Source of the DNA: Clostridiales bacterium
GTDB lineage: Bacteria; Bacillota; Clostridia; Oscillospirales; Oscillospiraceae
Length of the DNA: 64,000 nucleotides
Assembly (NCBI GenBank): GCA_019415645.1
Contig: DXYV01000004.1
Location: 56,976-120,975, forward strand
Direction of reading: 5' to 3'
Positions within the stretch are counted from its first letter, which is position 1, and the number at the start of each line of letters is the position of its first letter. The position numbers and the translations under genes are program-made. This document shows, piece by piece, positions 48,889-58,230 of the stretch. The notes beneath the pieces were generated by a model. The model made no database searches, was not told the origin of the DNA, and saw only the letters and a list, made by a program, of their open reading frames with translations.

Positions 48889-49893
48889 ATGACCATCCGG
48901 GAGCGCACCGAGGAGCTGGAACAGGCCACTCTGTCGCCGCGGGCCTGTCTGTCCGCTCAGAGCCGGGGCCGGGAGCGGCCGATCTCCCCCTGCGAAATGC
49001 GCACCTGCTTTCAGCGGGACATTGACCGCATCGTACACAGCAAAGCGTTCCGCCGGCTCAAGCACAAGACCCAGGTATTTTTGCAGCCGGAGGGCGACCA
49101 CTACCGTACCCGCATGACCCACACGCTGGAGGTCTCCCGCATCGCCCGGACCATCGCCCGGGGGCTGCGGCTCAACGAGGACCTGACCGAGGCCGCCGCT
49201 CTGGGCCACGATCTGGGCCACACGCCCTTCGGACACGCCGGAGAACGGGTACTCAATGAGATCGTACCCGGGGGCTTCCGTCACTATGAGCAGTCCCTGC
49301 GGGTGGTGGAGCGGCTGGAAAACGAGGGAGACGGTCTCAACCTGACTTGGGAGGTGCGGGACGGTATCCTGTGCCACACCACCGGCCAGCTGGCCGCCAC
49401 GCTGGAGGGGCAGATTGTGCGTCTGGCGGATAAGATCGCCTATATCAACCACGACATCGACGACGCCATGCGGGGCGGAATCATTTTTCCCACAGATATT
49501 CCGGCCGACATCTCCCAGACCTTGGGCTACACCCACGGGGAGCGCATCAACACCCTGACCGCCGACGTGATCGAGGCCAGCCAGACCGGGGAGACCATCC
49601 GCCAGTCGGAGGAGATTGGCGCGGCCATGAAAAAGCTGCGGGATTTCATGTTCGAGGAGGTCTACCGCAATCCGGTGGCCAAGGGCGAGGAGGGCAAGGC
49701 CCAGGATATGATTCGCCAGCTGTTTGAATACTATTGCAATCATGAGGACGAGCTGCCCGCCGAATATCAGGACATCCGCGTCCGGGAGGGCATCCAGCGT
49801 GCCGTGTGTGATTACATTGCGGGCATGACGGACAAGTATGCGGTGGATTGTTACTCCAAGGCGTTCATACCCATGGCGTGGACGGTAAAGTAA
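48889..49893 (+). CDS. dgt: Deoxyguanosinetriphosphate triphosphohydrolase-like protein
   Basis: 334 residues of the HD-domain dNTPase family (short dgt type). HD motif ligands are in RMTHTLEVSRIAR and ALGHDLGHTPFGHAGE, with the distal Asp in LADKIAYINHDIDDA. It hydrolyses dNTPs to nucleoside and triphosphate, usually under allosteric dNTP control. AAAAGGAGG precedes the ATG. It is followed by about 820 bases without a gene before dnaG. Confidence 0.93.
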   Translation: MTIRERTEELEQATLSPRACLSAQSRGRERPISPCEMRTCFQRDIDRIVHSKAFRRLKHKTQVFLQPEGDHYRTRMTHTLEVSRIARTIARGLRLNEDLTEAAALGHDLGHTPFGHAGERVLNEIVPGGFRHYEQSLRVVERLENEGDGLNLTWEVRDGILCHTTGQLAATLEGQIVRLADKIAYINHDIDDAMRGGIIFPTDIPADISQTLGYTHGERINTLTADVIEASQTGETIRQSEEIGAAMKKLRDFMFEEVYRNPVAKGEEGKAQDMIRQLFEYYCNHEDELPAEYQDIRVREGIQRAVCDYIAGMTDKYAVDCYSKAFIPMAWTVK

Positions 49894-50712
49894 GCAGAAG
49901 CGCGGAGCGCCCGAGAGCAGCGCAAGAGCGATGGTACTTTCTGTTCGCGCAGAAAGTACCCAAAGACGCGCTTAGGAGGGGGAATTTCGATTTTCCCCCT
50001 CCTAAGGACCACCCCCCACCGACCAAGCACAAGGGGGGCTGCGGCCCCCCTTATTGGAAGTAACCCCCGGGGGAGCGAAACTTGGGAGCGTCAGCGTTGG
50101 AATGTCCCCCTGGGGAGAAATTGCTGGCCATAGGCCAGACGTTTGAGGGGTATGCTGCCGTTTCTGCTGAGCACCCGTAGGGGTCGATGCCCACATAGCC
50201 CCATTACCCTCTCGGAGAGCGGGGGGCATCCGGGGAAAGGGCCGATGTGGGCAGTGCGGCCCGCAGGCCGCCTTTCGGAGCGCAACTGCCGCACAGCGGC
50301 GGCACTTGGCGCAAAGATCGGCCCCTACGTGAGACTTCCCCTATGGCACCGGGCCAGGCGCGCTTCGTGGACCTTGCCAGGCCACGACACCCGGCTGGGG
50401 AACGGCAGTGGGTGCTGGGGTGCCGGAGTATGCAGGTTTCGGGCGCCGGAGTTGAATCGTATGTACCCTCGACAGAACCGGGGGTTGGAAAAGGGGGTGT
50501 CCCCCTTTTCTCTCCTTCTTTGGGTACTTTTCTTGGAGAAGCAAGAAAAGTACAAACGTCTCTCGGAGAAACCGCCTGCGGGCAGAACGGAGAAAAGGGC
50601 CAATGTCTGCGCCAACTGCCGCAGCTGTTGGCGGCAAAGCGTTGGCCCGGCCGGATTTTCCGCTCTATATGACATAGAATACCTGCAGACTGGCTAGAAT
50701 GGAGGTGCGGGC
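49894..50712. repeat. Composite intergenic repeat, copies 2 and 3
   Basis: No supported gene. Copy 2: block b at 49934-50006, hairpins GTACTTTCT/AGAAAGTAC (49934-49959) and CTTAGGAGGGGG/CCCCCTCCTAAG (49971-50006); block c at 50041-50110; block a in reversed orientation at about 50226-50330. Copy 3 is a reversed block b at 50489-50553: AAAAGGGGG/CCCCCTTTT then GTACTTTTCTT/AAGAAAAGTAC, joined by CTTTGGG. Sequence between the hairpins (CAAAG in copies 1-2, CTTTG reversed in copy 3) is conserved. Confidence 0.75.
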
Positions 50713-52491
50713 ATGGCGATCCCGGAACAATTTTTGGAAGAACTCAATGCCCGCCTCGACATTGTGGACGTGGTGAGCCAGTATGTCTCCCTGAACAAAA
50801 AGGGCGGAAATTATTGGGGCCTGTGCCCCTTCCATCACGAGAGGACGCCCTCCTTCGCGGTATCCCAGGACAAACAGATCTTTCACTGCTTCGGCTGCAA
50901 CAAGGGCGGCGGAGCCGTCCGCTTTGTGATGGAGATGGAAAACCTGTCCTTTCCGGACGCGGTGCGCAAGCTGGCGGCGCAGGCGGGTCTGGAGATGCCT
51001 GAGGAGGAGCGCGGCGCGGGCGAATGGCGCAGGCGGAAAGAGCGTATCCTGGAGCTGAACAAGGAGGCGGCCCGCTTCTACCGGGAAAACCTGAAAACGC
51101 CGGAGGGCGCTCAGGTGGCGGACTATATCCGCAAACGGGCCATCTCGCCCCGATTCTCCGCCCGGTTCGGCCTGGGCGCGGCCAGCGACGCCTGGGACAC
51201 CCTGATCAAGGCCATGACGGCCAAGGGCTACGACAAGCGGGACCTGCTGGATGCGGGCCTGGCGGTGGCCGGAAAGAACGGCGGAATCTACGATAAATTC
51301 CGCAACCGGCTGATGCTGCCGGTCATCGACGTGCGGGGAGATGTGATCGGATTCACCAGCCGGGTCATGGACGACTCCACCCCCAAATACCTGAACACGC
51401 CGGAGACCGCCATCTTCAAAAAGCGTTCCATCCTCTATGGATTGAATTACGCCAAAAACAGCAAGCGGCCAAACCTGATTTTGGTGGAGGGTAACATCGA
51501 CGTCATTACCCTCCATCAGGCGGGCTTTGACAACGCCATCGCCACCATGGGGACCGCTTTGACAGAGGAACATATCCGTATCCTGTCCAAATACACCAAA
51601 GAGCTGGTGCTCTGCTACGACAACGACAACGCGGGCGATGAGGCGACCCAGCGGGCGCTGGGGCTGCTGCGCAACGCGGACTTCGCCGTAAAGGTGCTGC
51701 GTCTGCCCCGCCGGAGAACGGAGCGCGGCGAGCTGGTGAAGCAGGACGCGGACGACTATATCAAAAATCAGGGACCGGAGGCCTTCGACGGCCTGCTCAA
51801 CCGCAGTGAGAACTCAGTGGAGTACCGGATGCGGACCATCCGGGACCAGTATGACCTGAACGAGGACGAGGGGCGGGCCGGCTATCTGCAGGCCGCCGCC
51901 GCCCTGATCGCCTCGTTGCCCAGCCCGGTGGAGCGGGAGATCTACGCCGGCCGGGCGGCCGAGCTGGGGGATATTTCCCGGGAAGCCATGCTCCAGGAGG
52001 TGGAGCGGGTGCGCAAGCGGCGGGCGTGGGAGGCGCGCAAAAAGCAGGAGCGCAAGGACCTGACGCCCATGCAGCAGCTCCAGCCCAAGGAACGGGAGCT
52101 GCGCTATCAGAATTTGCGCTCCGCCCGGGCGGAGGAGGGCATTCTGCGCATCGTACTGCTGGATGCCACCTATTTTCAGCAGCTGGACGGTCTGCGGGGG
52201 GAGCAGTTTTCCTCCCCGCTGCTGGGGCGGGTGTACGAGAGCCTGCGCCGCCGCTGGGAGGCGGACAAGCCCGTGACACTGGCCGCTCTGGATGGGGAAC
52301 TGACGGCGGCGGAGGCCGACCATATCGCCGCCATCGCTCAGGAGCCCCAGCCCCGTAACACGGCTCAGGCCGCCCTTCGGGATTACGTAAGCATTATTCA
52401 GCAGGAGGCGGCGTTCCGGACCAAGGACCCGGACGACCTGCTCTCCATTCGCGCGAAACTCAAAGAGAAAAAAGGCTATGGAGGATCATGA
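50713..52491 (+). CDS. dnaG: DNA primase
   Basis: 592 residues. Zinc-binding domain near 38-64 (LCPFHHERTPSF ... FHCFGCNKGG), RNA polymerase core with TOPRIM EGNIDVIT and YDNDNAGDEA, and a C-terminal helicase-binding domain of somewhat diverged sequence (about 430-592). GGAGGTG precedes the ATG. rpoD follows directly, with the dnaG stop overlapping an ATG as ATGA. No rpsU is linked, unlike the classical rpsU-dnaG-rpoD order. Confidence 0.96.
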   Translation: MAIPEQFLEELNARLDIVDVVSQYVSLNKKGGNYWGLCPFHHERTPSFAVSQDKQIFHCFGCNKGGGAVRFVMEMENLSFPDAVRKLAAQAGLEMPEEERGAGEWRRRKERILELNKEAARFYRENLKTPEGAQVADYIRKRAISPRFSARFGLGAASDAWDTLIKAMTAKGYDKRDLLDAGLAVAGKNGGIYDKFRNRLMLPVIDVRGDVIGFTSRVMDDSTPKYLNTPETAIFKKRSILYGLNYAKNSKRPNLILVEGNIDVITLHQAGFDNAIATMGTALTEEHIRILSKYTKELVLCYDNDNAGDEATQRALGLLRNADFAVKVLRLPRRRTERGELVKQDADDYIKNQGPEAFDGLLNRSENSVEYRMRTIRDQYDLNEDEGRAGYLQAAAALIASLPSPVEREIYAGRAAELGDISREAMLQEVERVRKRRAWEARKKQERKDLTPMQQLQPKERELRYQNLRSARAEEGILRIVLLDATYFQQLDGLRGEQFSSPLLGRVYESLRRRWEADKPVTLAALDGELTAAEADHIAAIAQEPQPRNTAQAALRDYVSIIQQEAAFRTKDPDDLLSIRAKLKEKKGYGGS

Positions 52492-52493
52492 CC

Positions 52494-53807
52494 ATGAGTG
52501 AAAAGAAAAAAGGAACCAAAAAAGTGCTGGATGTGGTGGATGAGAACGTGGTGGCCGAGCTGGCCAGCGCGGAGAAATTTGCCGCGGGCAAGGCCGAGAT
52601 CCTGAAAATCGTAGAGGGTATGCAGGGCGCCGACAAGCTGGGCGAGCTGCTGGACACCTGCCGGAAAAAGGGCAAGGTCTCGGGCACCGACCTGATGGTG
52701 GTGCTGGAGGGCATGAATCTGGAATCCGACCAGATGGATAAGGTTTACGATATTTTGGAGAATATGGGCATCGAGACCATCTCGGAAGAGGACCTGCTGC
52801 CCGAACTGGACGACGACATCGTGCCGCCGGTGGATGAGCTGGAGGACATTCCCGAAGAGGAGATCGTGGACCCCAACACACTGGTGGATTCCTTTGGAAT
52901 CGACGATCCGGTGCGGATGTATCTCAAGGAGATCGGCAAGGTCAATCTGCTCAGCCCGGAGCGGGAAATCGAACTGGCTCAAGCCATGGGCGCAGGCAAT
53001 GAGGCCAAGAGCCAGATGGAGGACCCGGACGCGAATCTGGATGAGGAAACCCGCAAGGAACTGCAGAAGCTGGTCAAGAAGGGCGAGAGCGCCAAGCAGG
53101 AGCTGGCGGAGGCCAACCTGCGTCTGGTGGTGTCCATTGCCAAGCGCTATGTGGGCCGGGGCATGCTCTTCCTGGATCTGATTCAGGAGGGCAATCTGGG
53201 TCTGATCAAAGCGGTAGAGAAGTTTGACTACACCAAGGGCTACAAATTCTCCACCTACGCTACCTGGTGGATTCGGCAGGCCATCACCCGGGCCATCGCC
53301 GACCAGGCCCGAACCATCCGCATCCCCGTCCACATGGTGGAGACCATCAACAAGGTCATCCGGGTGTCCCGCCAGCTGCTCCAGGAGCTGGGACACGACC
53401 CCACCCCCGAGGAGATTTCCGAGGAGATGTCCATGCCGGTGGATAAGGTGCGGGAGATTTTGAAGATCGCCCAGGAGCCGGTCTCTCTGGAGACGCCCAT
53501 CGGCGAGGAGGAGGATTCCCACCTGGGTGACTTTATCCCTGATGAGGATGCCTCCGAGCCCTCTGAGGCCGCGTCCTTCACCCTGCTCAAGGAACAGCTG
53601 GTGGATGTGCTGTCTACCCTGACGCCCCGGGAGGAGAAGGTGCTCAAGCTGCGTTTCGGCATTGAGGACGGCCGCACCCGCACCCTGGAGGAAGTGGGCA
53701 AGGAGTTCAACGTCACCCGGGAGCGCATCCGTCAGATCGAGGCCAAGGCCCTCCGGAAACTGCGCCACCCGAGCCGCTCCAAAAAGCTGAAGGATTTCCT
53801 GAACTAA
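52494..53807 (+). CDS. rpoD: Primary sigma factor RpoD (SigA)
   Basis: 437 residues. Region 1.1 is acidic (PELDDDIVPPVDELEDIPEEE). Region 1.2 starts DPVRMYLKEIGKV, 2.1-2.4 include ANLRLVVSIAKRYVGRGMLFLDLIQEGNLGLIKAVEKFD (split over two regions) and YATWWIRQAITRAI, 3.0 RIPVHMVETI, and 4.2 VTRERIRQIEAKALRKLRHP. All are intact, matching the consensus promoters found through the window. ATG 52494 is nine bases after GGAGG; ATG 52488 overlaps the dnaG stop and is an alternative. Confidence 0.97.
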   Translation: MSEKKKGTKKVLDVVDENVVAELASAEKFAAGKAEILKIVEGMQGADKLGELLDTCRKKGKVSGTDLMVVLEGMNLESDQMDKVYDILENMGIETISEEDLLPELDDDIVPPVDELEDIPEEEIVDPNTLVDSFGIDDPVRMYLKEIGKVNLLSPEREIELAQAMGAGNEAKSQMEDPDANLDEETRKELQKLVKKGESAKQELAEANLRLVVSIAKRYVGRGMLFLDLIQEGNLGLIKAVEKFDYTKGYKFSTYATWWIRQAITRAIADQARTIRIPVHMVETINKVIRVSRQLLQELGHDPTPEEISEEMSMPVDKVREILKIAQEPVSLETPIGEEEDSHLGDFIPDEDASEPSEAASFTLLKEQLVDVLSTLTPREEKVLKLRFGIEDGRTRTLEEVGKEFNVTRERIRQIEAKALRKLRHPSRSKKLKDFLN

Positions 53808-53819
53808 TTCGAAAATAGG

Positions 53820-53863
53820 AACCGGCTCCGCCGCTCCCCGACGGAGCGGCGGAGCCGGTTTTT
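53820..53863 (+). terminator. rpoD terminator
   Basis: AACCGGCTCCGCCGCTCC pairs with GGAGCGGCGGAGCCGGTT, then TTT. Confidence 0.85.
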
Positions 53864-53918
53864 CAGAGCCGCTGAGTCGATGCGGCAGCCAATTCATCAC
53901 ACAGGAAAGGAAATGATT

Positions 53919-55724
53919 ATGACAAACACCGATCCGATTCGTGCCCGGGACCAAATCAAAAAAGAAGATACCTGGGCCATTGAGGACATTTTTCCCTCCG
54001 ACCGGGCTTGGTGGGATGCCTTTGCCCAGGCGAAGGGCTATGTGGACCAGGTGGCCGCCTTCCGGGGCCGTCTGGGGGAAAGCGGCGCGGTCCTGCTGGA
54101 CTTTTTCCGGCTGAACGACGCCATGAGCGAGTCCTTTGACGCACTGGGCAATTACGCCCAGCGCAAGGGGGACGAGGATACCCGGGTGGCGGTCTATCAG
54201 GATATGGTGGCCCAGTTGACCACCCTGCTGGTGGCCATCAACCAGGCGGGCGCCTTTGAAACGCCGGAGGTGCTGGCCATTTCCGACGAGACGCTGGACC
54301 GCTTTTATGCGGAGACGCCGGGACTGGAGCACTATCGGCTCTACCTGACCCGCCTGCGCCGGAAGAAGGAGCACGTCCTCTCCCCGTCGGAAGAGGCGCT
54401 GCTGGCCTCAGCGGGAGAGATGGCCCAGGCGCCGGACAACATCTACTCCATGCTCAACGATGCGGACCTGGCCTTCCCGGAGGCGGAGGACAGCCAGGGT
54501 AAGAAGTATCCGGTCACCCACGGCACCTATATCCCCCTGATGCAGTCCAAGGACCGCACTCTGCGCAAGTCGGCCTTCCAGAGCCTCTATGGGGTGTATG
54601 GGCAGTTCCGCAACACCTCGGCGGCCATCCTCTCGGCGCAGGCCCGGCAGCTGCTGTTCTTTGCGCGGGCCCGGAAGTATCCCTCCACTCTCCACGCCGC
54701 CCTGGACCAGACCGAGGTGCCGGTGGAGGTCTACCACAATCTGATCGACGCGGTCCACCAGAACATGGGCCAGATGTATCGCTATGTGGCCCTGCGCAAG
54801 AAGCTGATGGGTGTGGACGAGCTGCATATGTACGACCTCTACGCCCCCATTGTGGCCGATGTGGAGATGAATCTCACCTTTGACGAGGCCAAACAGCTGG
54901 CGGTGGAAGCGCTGAAGCCCATGGGCGAGTTCTATGGGAGCATCCTCAGGGAGGGACTGGAGCACCGCTGGATCGACGTGTATGAGAACCCCGGCAAGCG
55001 TTCGGGCGCCTATTCGGCCGGCGCGCGGGTCCACCCCTTTGTGCTGCTCAACTACGCCGGGACCCTCAACGACGCGTTTACCCTGGTGCATGAGATGGGC
55101 CACGCCATTCACTCCTATCTCTCCAACCAGAATCAGAGCATCACCTATGCCGACTACGTGATTTTTGTGGCGGAGGTGGCCTCCACCTGCAACGAGGCCC
55201 TGCTGATGGAGCATCTTCTGTCGGTAACCACCGACAAGCGCCGTCGCGCCTATCTGATCAACTACTTCCTGGAGCAGTTCCGGACCACCCTGTACCGCCA
55301 GACCATGTTCGCGGAATTTGAGCTGAAGATCAACGAAATGGCCCAGCGGGGCGAGGGCCTGACGGCCGAGGCCCTGTGCGCCCTGTACCGGGAGCTGAAT
55401 GTGCAGTATTTTGGCCCGGATATGGTGGTGGATGAGGAGATTGCTCTGGAGTGGGCGCGAATCCCGCACTTCTACTACAACTATTATGTCTACCAATACG
55501 CCACCGGCTATGCGGCGGCCATCGCGCTGTCCCGGCGCATCCTGCGGGAGGGCGCGCCTGCGGTGGAGGACTATCTCAGCTTCCTGAAGGGCGGCTGCTC
55601 CGCGGACCCCATCACACTGCTCAAGGGCGCTGGGGTGGACATGGCCACCCCTCAGCCCATCAACGAGGCCCTGAGCCTGTTCGGCACGCTCATTGACGAG
55701 ATGGAACAGCTGATGGAGTCATAA
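53919..55724 (+). CDS. pepF: Oligoendopeptidase F
   Basis: 601 residues, full length for the M3B family. The zinc motif HEMGH (391-395) is in LVHEMGHAIHSYLS, with the third ligand Glu in FVAEVASTCNE. It cuts peptides of about 7-17 residues in the cytoplasm. ATG 53919 is chosen: AGGAAAGG lies eight bases before it and only two before ATG 53913. Confidence 0.95.
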   Translation: MTNTDPIRARDQIKKEDTWAIEDIFPSDRAWWDAFAQAKGYVDQVAAFRGRLGESGAVLLDFFRLNDAMSESFDALGNYAQRKGDEDTRVAVYQDMVAQLTTLLVAINQAGAFETPEVLAISDETLDRFYAETPGLEHYRLYLTRLRRKKEHVLSPSEEALLASAGEMAQAPDNIYSMLNDADLAFPEAEDSQGKKYPVTHGTYIPLMQSKDRTLRKSAFQSLYGVYGQFRNTSAAILSAQARQLLFFARARKYPSTLHAALDQTEVPVEVYHNLIDAVHQNMGQMYRYVALRKKLMGVDELHMYDLYAPIVADVEMNLTFDEAKQLAVEALKPMGEFYGSILREGLEHRWIDVYENPGKRSGAYSAGARVHPFVLLNYAGTLNDAFTLVHEMGHAIHSYLSNQNQSITYADYVIFVAEVASTCNEALLMEHLLSVTTDKRRRAYLINYFLEQFRTTLYRQTMFAEFELKINEMAQRGEGLTAEALCALYRELNVQYFGPDMVVDEEIALEWARIPHFYYNYYVYQYATGYAAAIALSRRILREGAPAVEDYLSFLKGGCSADPITLLKGAGVDMATPQPINEALSLFGTLIDEMEQLMES

Positions 55725-55736
55725 AAGACGCAAAGA

Positions 55737-55777
55737 CACCGCTATGGGGCGACAGAGTCTGTCGCCCCATAGCGGTG
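55737..55777. terminator. Perfect 19-bp inverted repeat after pepF
   Basis: CACCGCTATGGGGCGACAG (55737-55755), loop AGT, exact complement (55759-55777). No T tract follows on the plus strand, so it may be a T-poor terminator or a folded mRNA end. Confidence 0.5.
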
Positions 55778-55827
55778 TTGGCATATCCAGAAAGTCAGAA
55801 ATAGAAAAAATTGGTTGTTATCCGTAG

Positions 55828-55855
55828 TTGCAATTTGGGGCGGATGTGCTACAAT
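55828..55855 (+). promoter_or_regulatory. Promoter of the Cu-amine-oxidase-N gene
   Basis: TTGCAA (55828-55833), 16 bases, TACAAT (55850-55855). Confidence 0.55.
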
Positions 55856-55960
55856 ACAATCAGAATGGCCGCAATGGGCGGCCGGACCGGTCAAAGGCCG
55901 GCGCGGAGGGCTCACGGAGCCAAGCCGCGGAATATCAGCAAGGAAAAGGAGAAAACGACC

Positions 55961-57442
55961 ATGAAGAATTGGAAAAAGCGGGCGCTGTCGGGGCTGAGCT
56001 GCGCGGCGCTGCTGACGGGACTCCTGGGGACCGGAGCGTTTGCCGCGGAGGCCGGAACGGCCAGCGCCATCGGCGTGGAGCTGAACGGCCAGGCAATGAC
56101 CTTTACCGACGCGGTTCCGGAGGCCGATCAGGGGCGCACCTTCCTGCCCTTCCGGGCGGTGTTCGAGGCCTTGGGTGCAGAGGTGGGCTATGACAACGCC
56201 ACCAAAACAGTGTCTGCGACCCGGGGCGATACCACGGTGAGCATGGTGGTGGGCGAAACGCAGGCCACGGTGACGGAGAACGGCGTGACCACCACGCTGC
56301 CCATGGATGTGGCCGCTTATGCCAAGAACAACCGTACCTATGTGCCCGTCCGCTTTGCGGCGCAGGCGCTGGGCTGCACTGTGGGATGGGATAACACCGC
56401 CAAAACCGTCATTCTGGTGGACACCCAGACGCTGATCGACGAGGCTGTGCAGGACAAGTCGTTCTCTCTGCTGGAGAAATACATGGCGTACTCCAATCAG
56501 TTCAATGAGGGTAACTGGAGCATGACCGCGGAGATGTCCATGCTGATGTCGATGATGGCCACGGAGGTTCTGAACATGAGCGGGTCCGTGACCGGAATCA
56601 CGGCGGATACCTCTGCCGGGGAGATGACCATGGAGCTGAACATGGACATGAGCGGCCTGATCGCGCTGCTGACCCAGATGACCGGACTCACGGAGGAAGA
56701 GGTCCTGGCGGACAGCAATCTGACGGCGGACGACCTGAAGATGGACGTGACCATGGAGATGCGCATGGACCTGGAAGGCGGAATGCTGTATCTGCTGATT
56801 TCCGGTCTGCCCGAGGATTCCGGCCTGCCGGCGGATACCTGGCTGTCCATGGATCTGAACGAGGTAATGGCACAGGCGGGGCTGGATCTGGACCAACTGA
56901 TGAGCCTGAGCCAGAGCTTTGATCCTGCGGCCGCTGCGGCGGCTCAGGTCTCCCTGCTGAATCTGACCGACGCGGACACTGCCTATCAGACAGTGACCGA
57001 TGCCGTGAATGCTGCTGTGGCTGCCCTGACCGACGACGCCTTCACCCAGGACGGACTGGTCTACACCAACGAGATGGACACGGAACTGGGAACCGTGGTT
57101 TTGACGCTGACCACCAACACCACCGGCGAGGTGGTGGGCTATGAGATGACAGCCGATTTGAGCATCGACCTCGCCGACCTGGGTGTGGACACCTCCAGCC
57201 TGGCCGCGCTGGGGCTTTCGGCGGACACCATCGAGCTGACGATGGAGACCTCTATGGATGCGGAACACGCCATGACTGCTGCGGTTACGATGGATGCGGG
57301 TACGCTGGTCAGCTTTACCATGACCATGAACGGCCAATATTCTGAGACGGACGAGACGCCGGAGACGACCCTGCCCGCCGGCGCGAACGTAGTGGATTAC
57401 TACGAGTGGCTCGCCACAAGCGCGGCGGCTGCGCAGGCCTGA
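55961..57442 (+). CDS. Secreted protein with copper-amine-oxidase N-terminal domain
   Basis: 493 residues with a signal peptide (KKRALSGLSCAALL ... GAFAAEA). Residues about 40-155 are the Cu-amine-oxidase N-terminal-like domain: FLPFRAVFEALGAEVGYDNATKTVSA and YVPVRFAAQALGCTVGWDNTAKTVIL form the two signature repeats. The rest (about 165-480) is Met/Thr/Asp-rich beta-type sequence (MTMELNMDMSG, MDVTMEMRMD) typical of lipoprotein-like substrate binders. There is no catalytic oxidase domain, so it is a cell-wall or extracellular protein of unknown role. GGAAAAGGAG precedes the ATG. Confidence 0.85.
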   Translation: MKNWKKRALSGLSCAALLTGLLGTGAFAAEAGTASAIGVELNGQAMTFTDAVPEADQGRTFLPFRAVFEALGAEVGYDNATKTVSATRGDTTVSMVVGETQATVTENGVTTTLPMDVAAYAKNNRTYVPVRFAAQALGCTVGWDNTAKTVILVDTQTLIDEAVQDKSFSLLEKYMAYSNQFNEGNWSMTAEMSMLMSMMATEVLNMSGSVTGITADTSAGEMTMELNMDMSGLIALLTQMTGLTEEEVLADSNLTADDLKMDVTMEMRMDLEGGMLYLLISGLPEDSGLPADTWLSMDLNEVMAQAGLDLDQLMSLSQSFDPAAAAAAQVSLLNLTDADTAYQTVTDAVNAAVAALTDDAFTQDGLVYTNEMDTELGTVVLTLTTNTTGEVVGYEMTADLSIDLADLGVDTSSLAALGLSADTIELTMETSMDAEHAMTAAVTMDAGTLVSFTMTMNGQYSETDETPETTLPAGANVVDYYEWLATSAAAAQA

Positions 57443-57473
57443 CAGAACGGAACATTTTCCTGACTTCCCGTGT

Positions 57474-57518
57474 AAAAAAGCATGCCGGATGTCCGAATGG
57501 ACATCCGGCATGCTTTTT
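57474..57518. terminator. Bidirectional terminator
   Basis: AAAAAGCATGCCGGATGTCC, loop GAAT, perfect complement ending TTTTT; works for both convergent genes. Confidence 0.9.
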
Positions 57519-57531
57519 GCTTGTTCTCCGC

Positions 57532-58113
57532 TCAGAAGAAGAGCGCGACGGCGCAGTAGACCAGGAGAAGGGCCATAATGGTATTGGTGATTCGGGCGTA
57601 TTTGGAGAACAGGACCCGGAATAATGAGCCGAAGGCAGACCAGCAGAGGGTAAAGGCAAAGCCGATGAACGCCAGCAGCAGCGCGAAGCCGATCAGGGGA
57701 AGCAGCTGACCGACATACCAGGGCAGGATGTAAGCCTCCAGAGAGACGATGCCGTAGACATAGATTTTCGGGTTGAGAAACTGGAGGACGAGACCGGAGA
57801 GGAAACCGCTGCGGGAGTGGTCCTCCGAGAGAGCGGAGGAGCTGCGGAAGGTGTGCCAGGCCAGCCAGAGCAGGTAGGCCGCGCCCATGATCAGCAGAGG
57901 AAGCTTGACCTTGGGGAGCAGGGCGGACAGCAGAGAGCAGAACAGCGTGCACAGAAGCATCACGACGGAAAATCCAACCCAGACGCCGAAGTTGAAGGGG
58001 AGCGCGCCCCGGAACCCCAGGCGGCTGGCGTTGGACATGGACAGAATGTTGTTGGGGCCCGGCGTGACCGCAGTGACCACGGCATAGGTCAAAAAGTGAA
58101 ACCAGCTGAACAT
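57532..58113 (-). CDS. LysE/RhtB-family amino-acid exporter
   Basis: 193 residues with five to six membrane helices. The signature is in the first helix region: VTAVTPGPNNILSMSNASRLG. Family members export amino acids such as lysine, threonine or homoserine lactone. The start MFSWFHF is supported by GGAGGAGGT before it; a longer frame from 58164 is not needed. It is divergent from an XRE-cupin regulator and has a perfect promoter with an operator inside, so expression is probably repressed until a ligand is present. Confidence 0.9.
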   Translation of the reverse strand: MFSWFHFLTYAVVTAVTPGPNNILSMSNASRLGFRGALPFNFGVWVGFSVVMLLCTLFCSLLSALLPKVKLPLLIMGAAYLLWLAWHTFRSSSALSEDHSRSGFLSGLVLQFLNPKIYVYGIVSLEAYILPWYVGQLLPLIGFALLLAFIGFAFTLCWSAFGSLFRVLFSKYARITNTIMALLLVYCAVALFF

Positions 58114-58181
58114 GAAATCGTTGACCTCCTCCTGAAAAACCATTATAATGGATAAAAAGTTCAAGATACTAAATTCTTTTA

Positions 58182-58211
58182 TATTATATGATTAGTCTAA
58201 TATATTGTCAA
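58182..58211. promoter_or_regulatory. lysE-type promoter with internal dyad operator
   Basis: Minus strand: TTGACA (58206-58211), 17 bases, TATAAT (58183-58188), a perfect consensus. ATTAG-T-CTAAT (58191-58201) is a perfect dyad inside the spacer. On the plus strand TTCAAG (58160-58165), 16 bases, TATTAT (58182-58187) may serve the regulator gene and overlaps the same site. Confidence 0.7.
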
Positions 58212-58230
58212 TAGGGGGAGGCGATGTTTT

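Noticed and set aside
46952..50712. CRISPR array or integron cassettes in the repeat-rich intergenic DNA
   Set aside because: Repeats are long, few, hairpin-forming and in both orientations, without regular spacers or attC-like ends, and no cas or integrase gene is near.
55742..57952. 736-residue minus-strand frame opposite the Cu-amine-oxidase-N gene and the exporter region
   Set aside because: It runs through a strong bidirectional terminator and is antisense to a secreted protein with a clear signal peptide.
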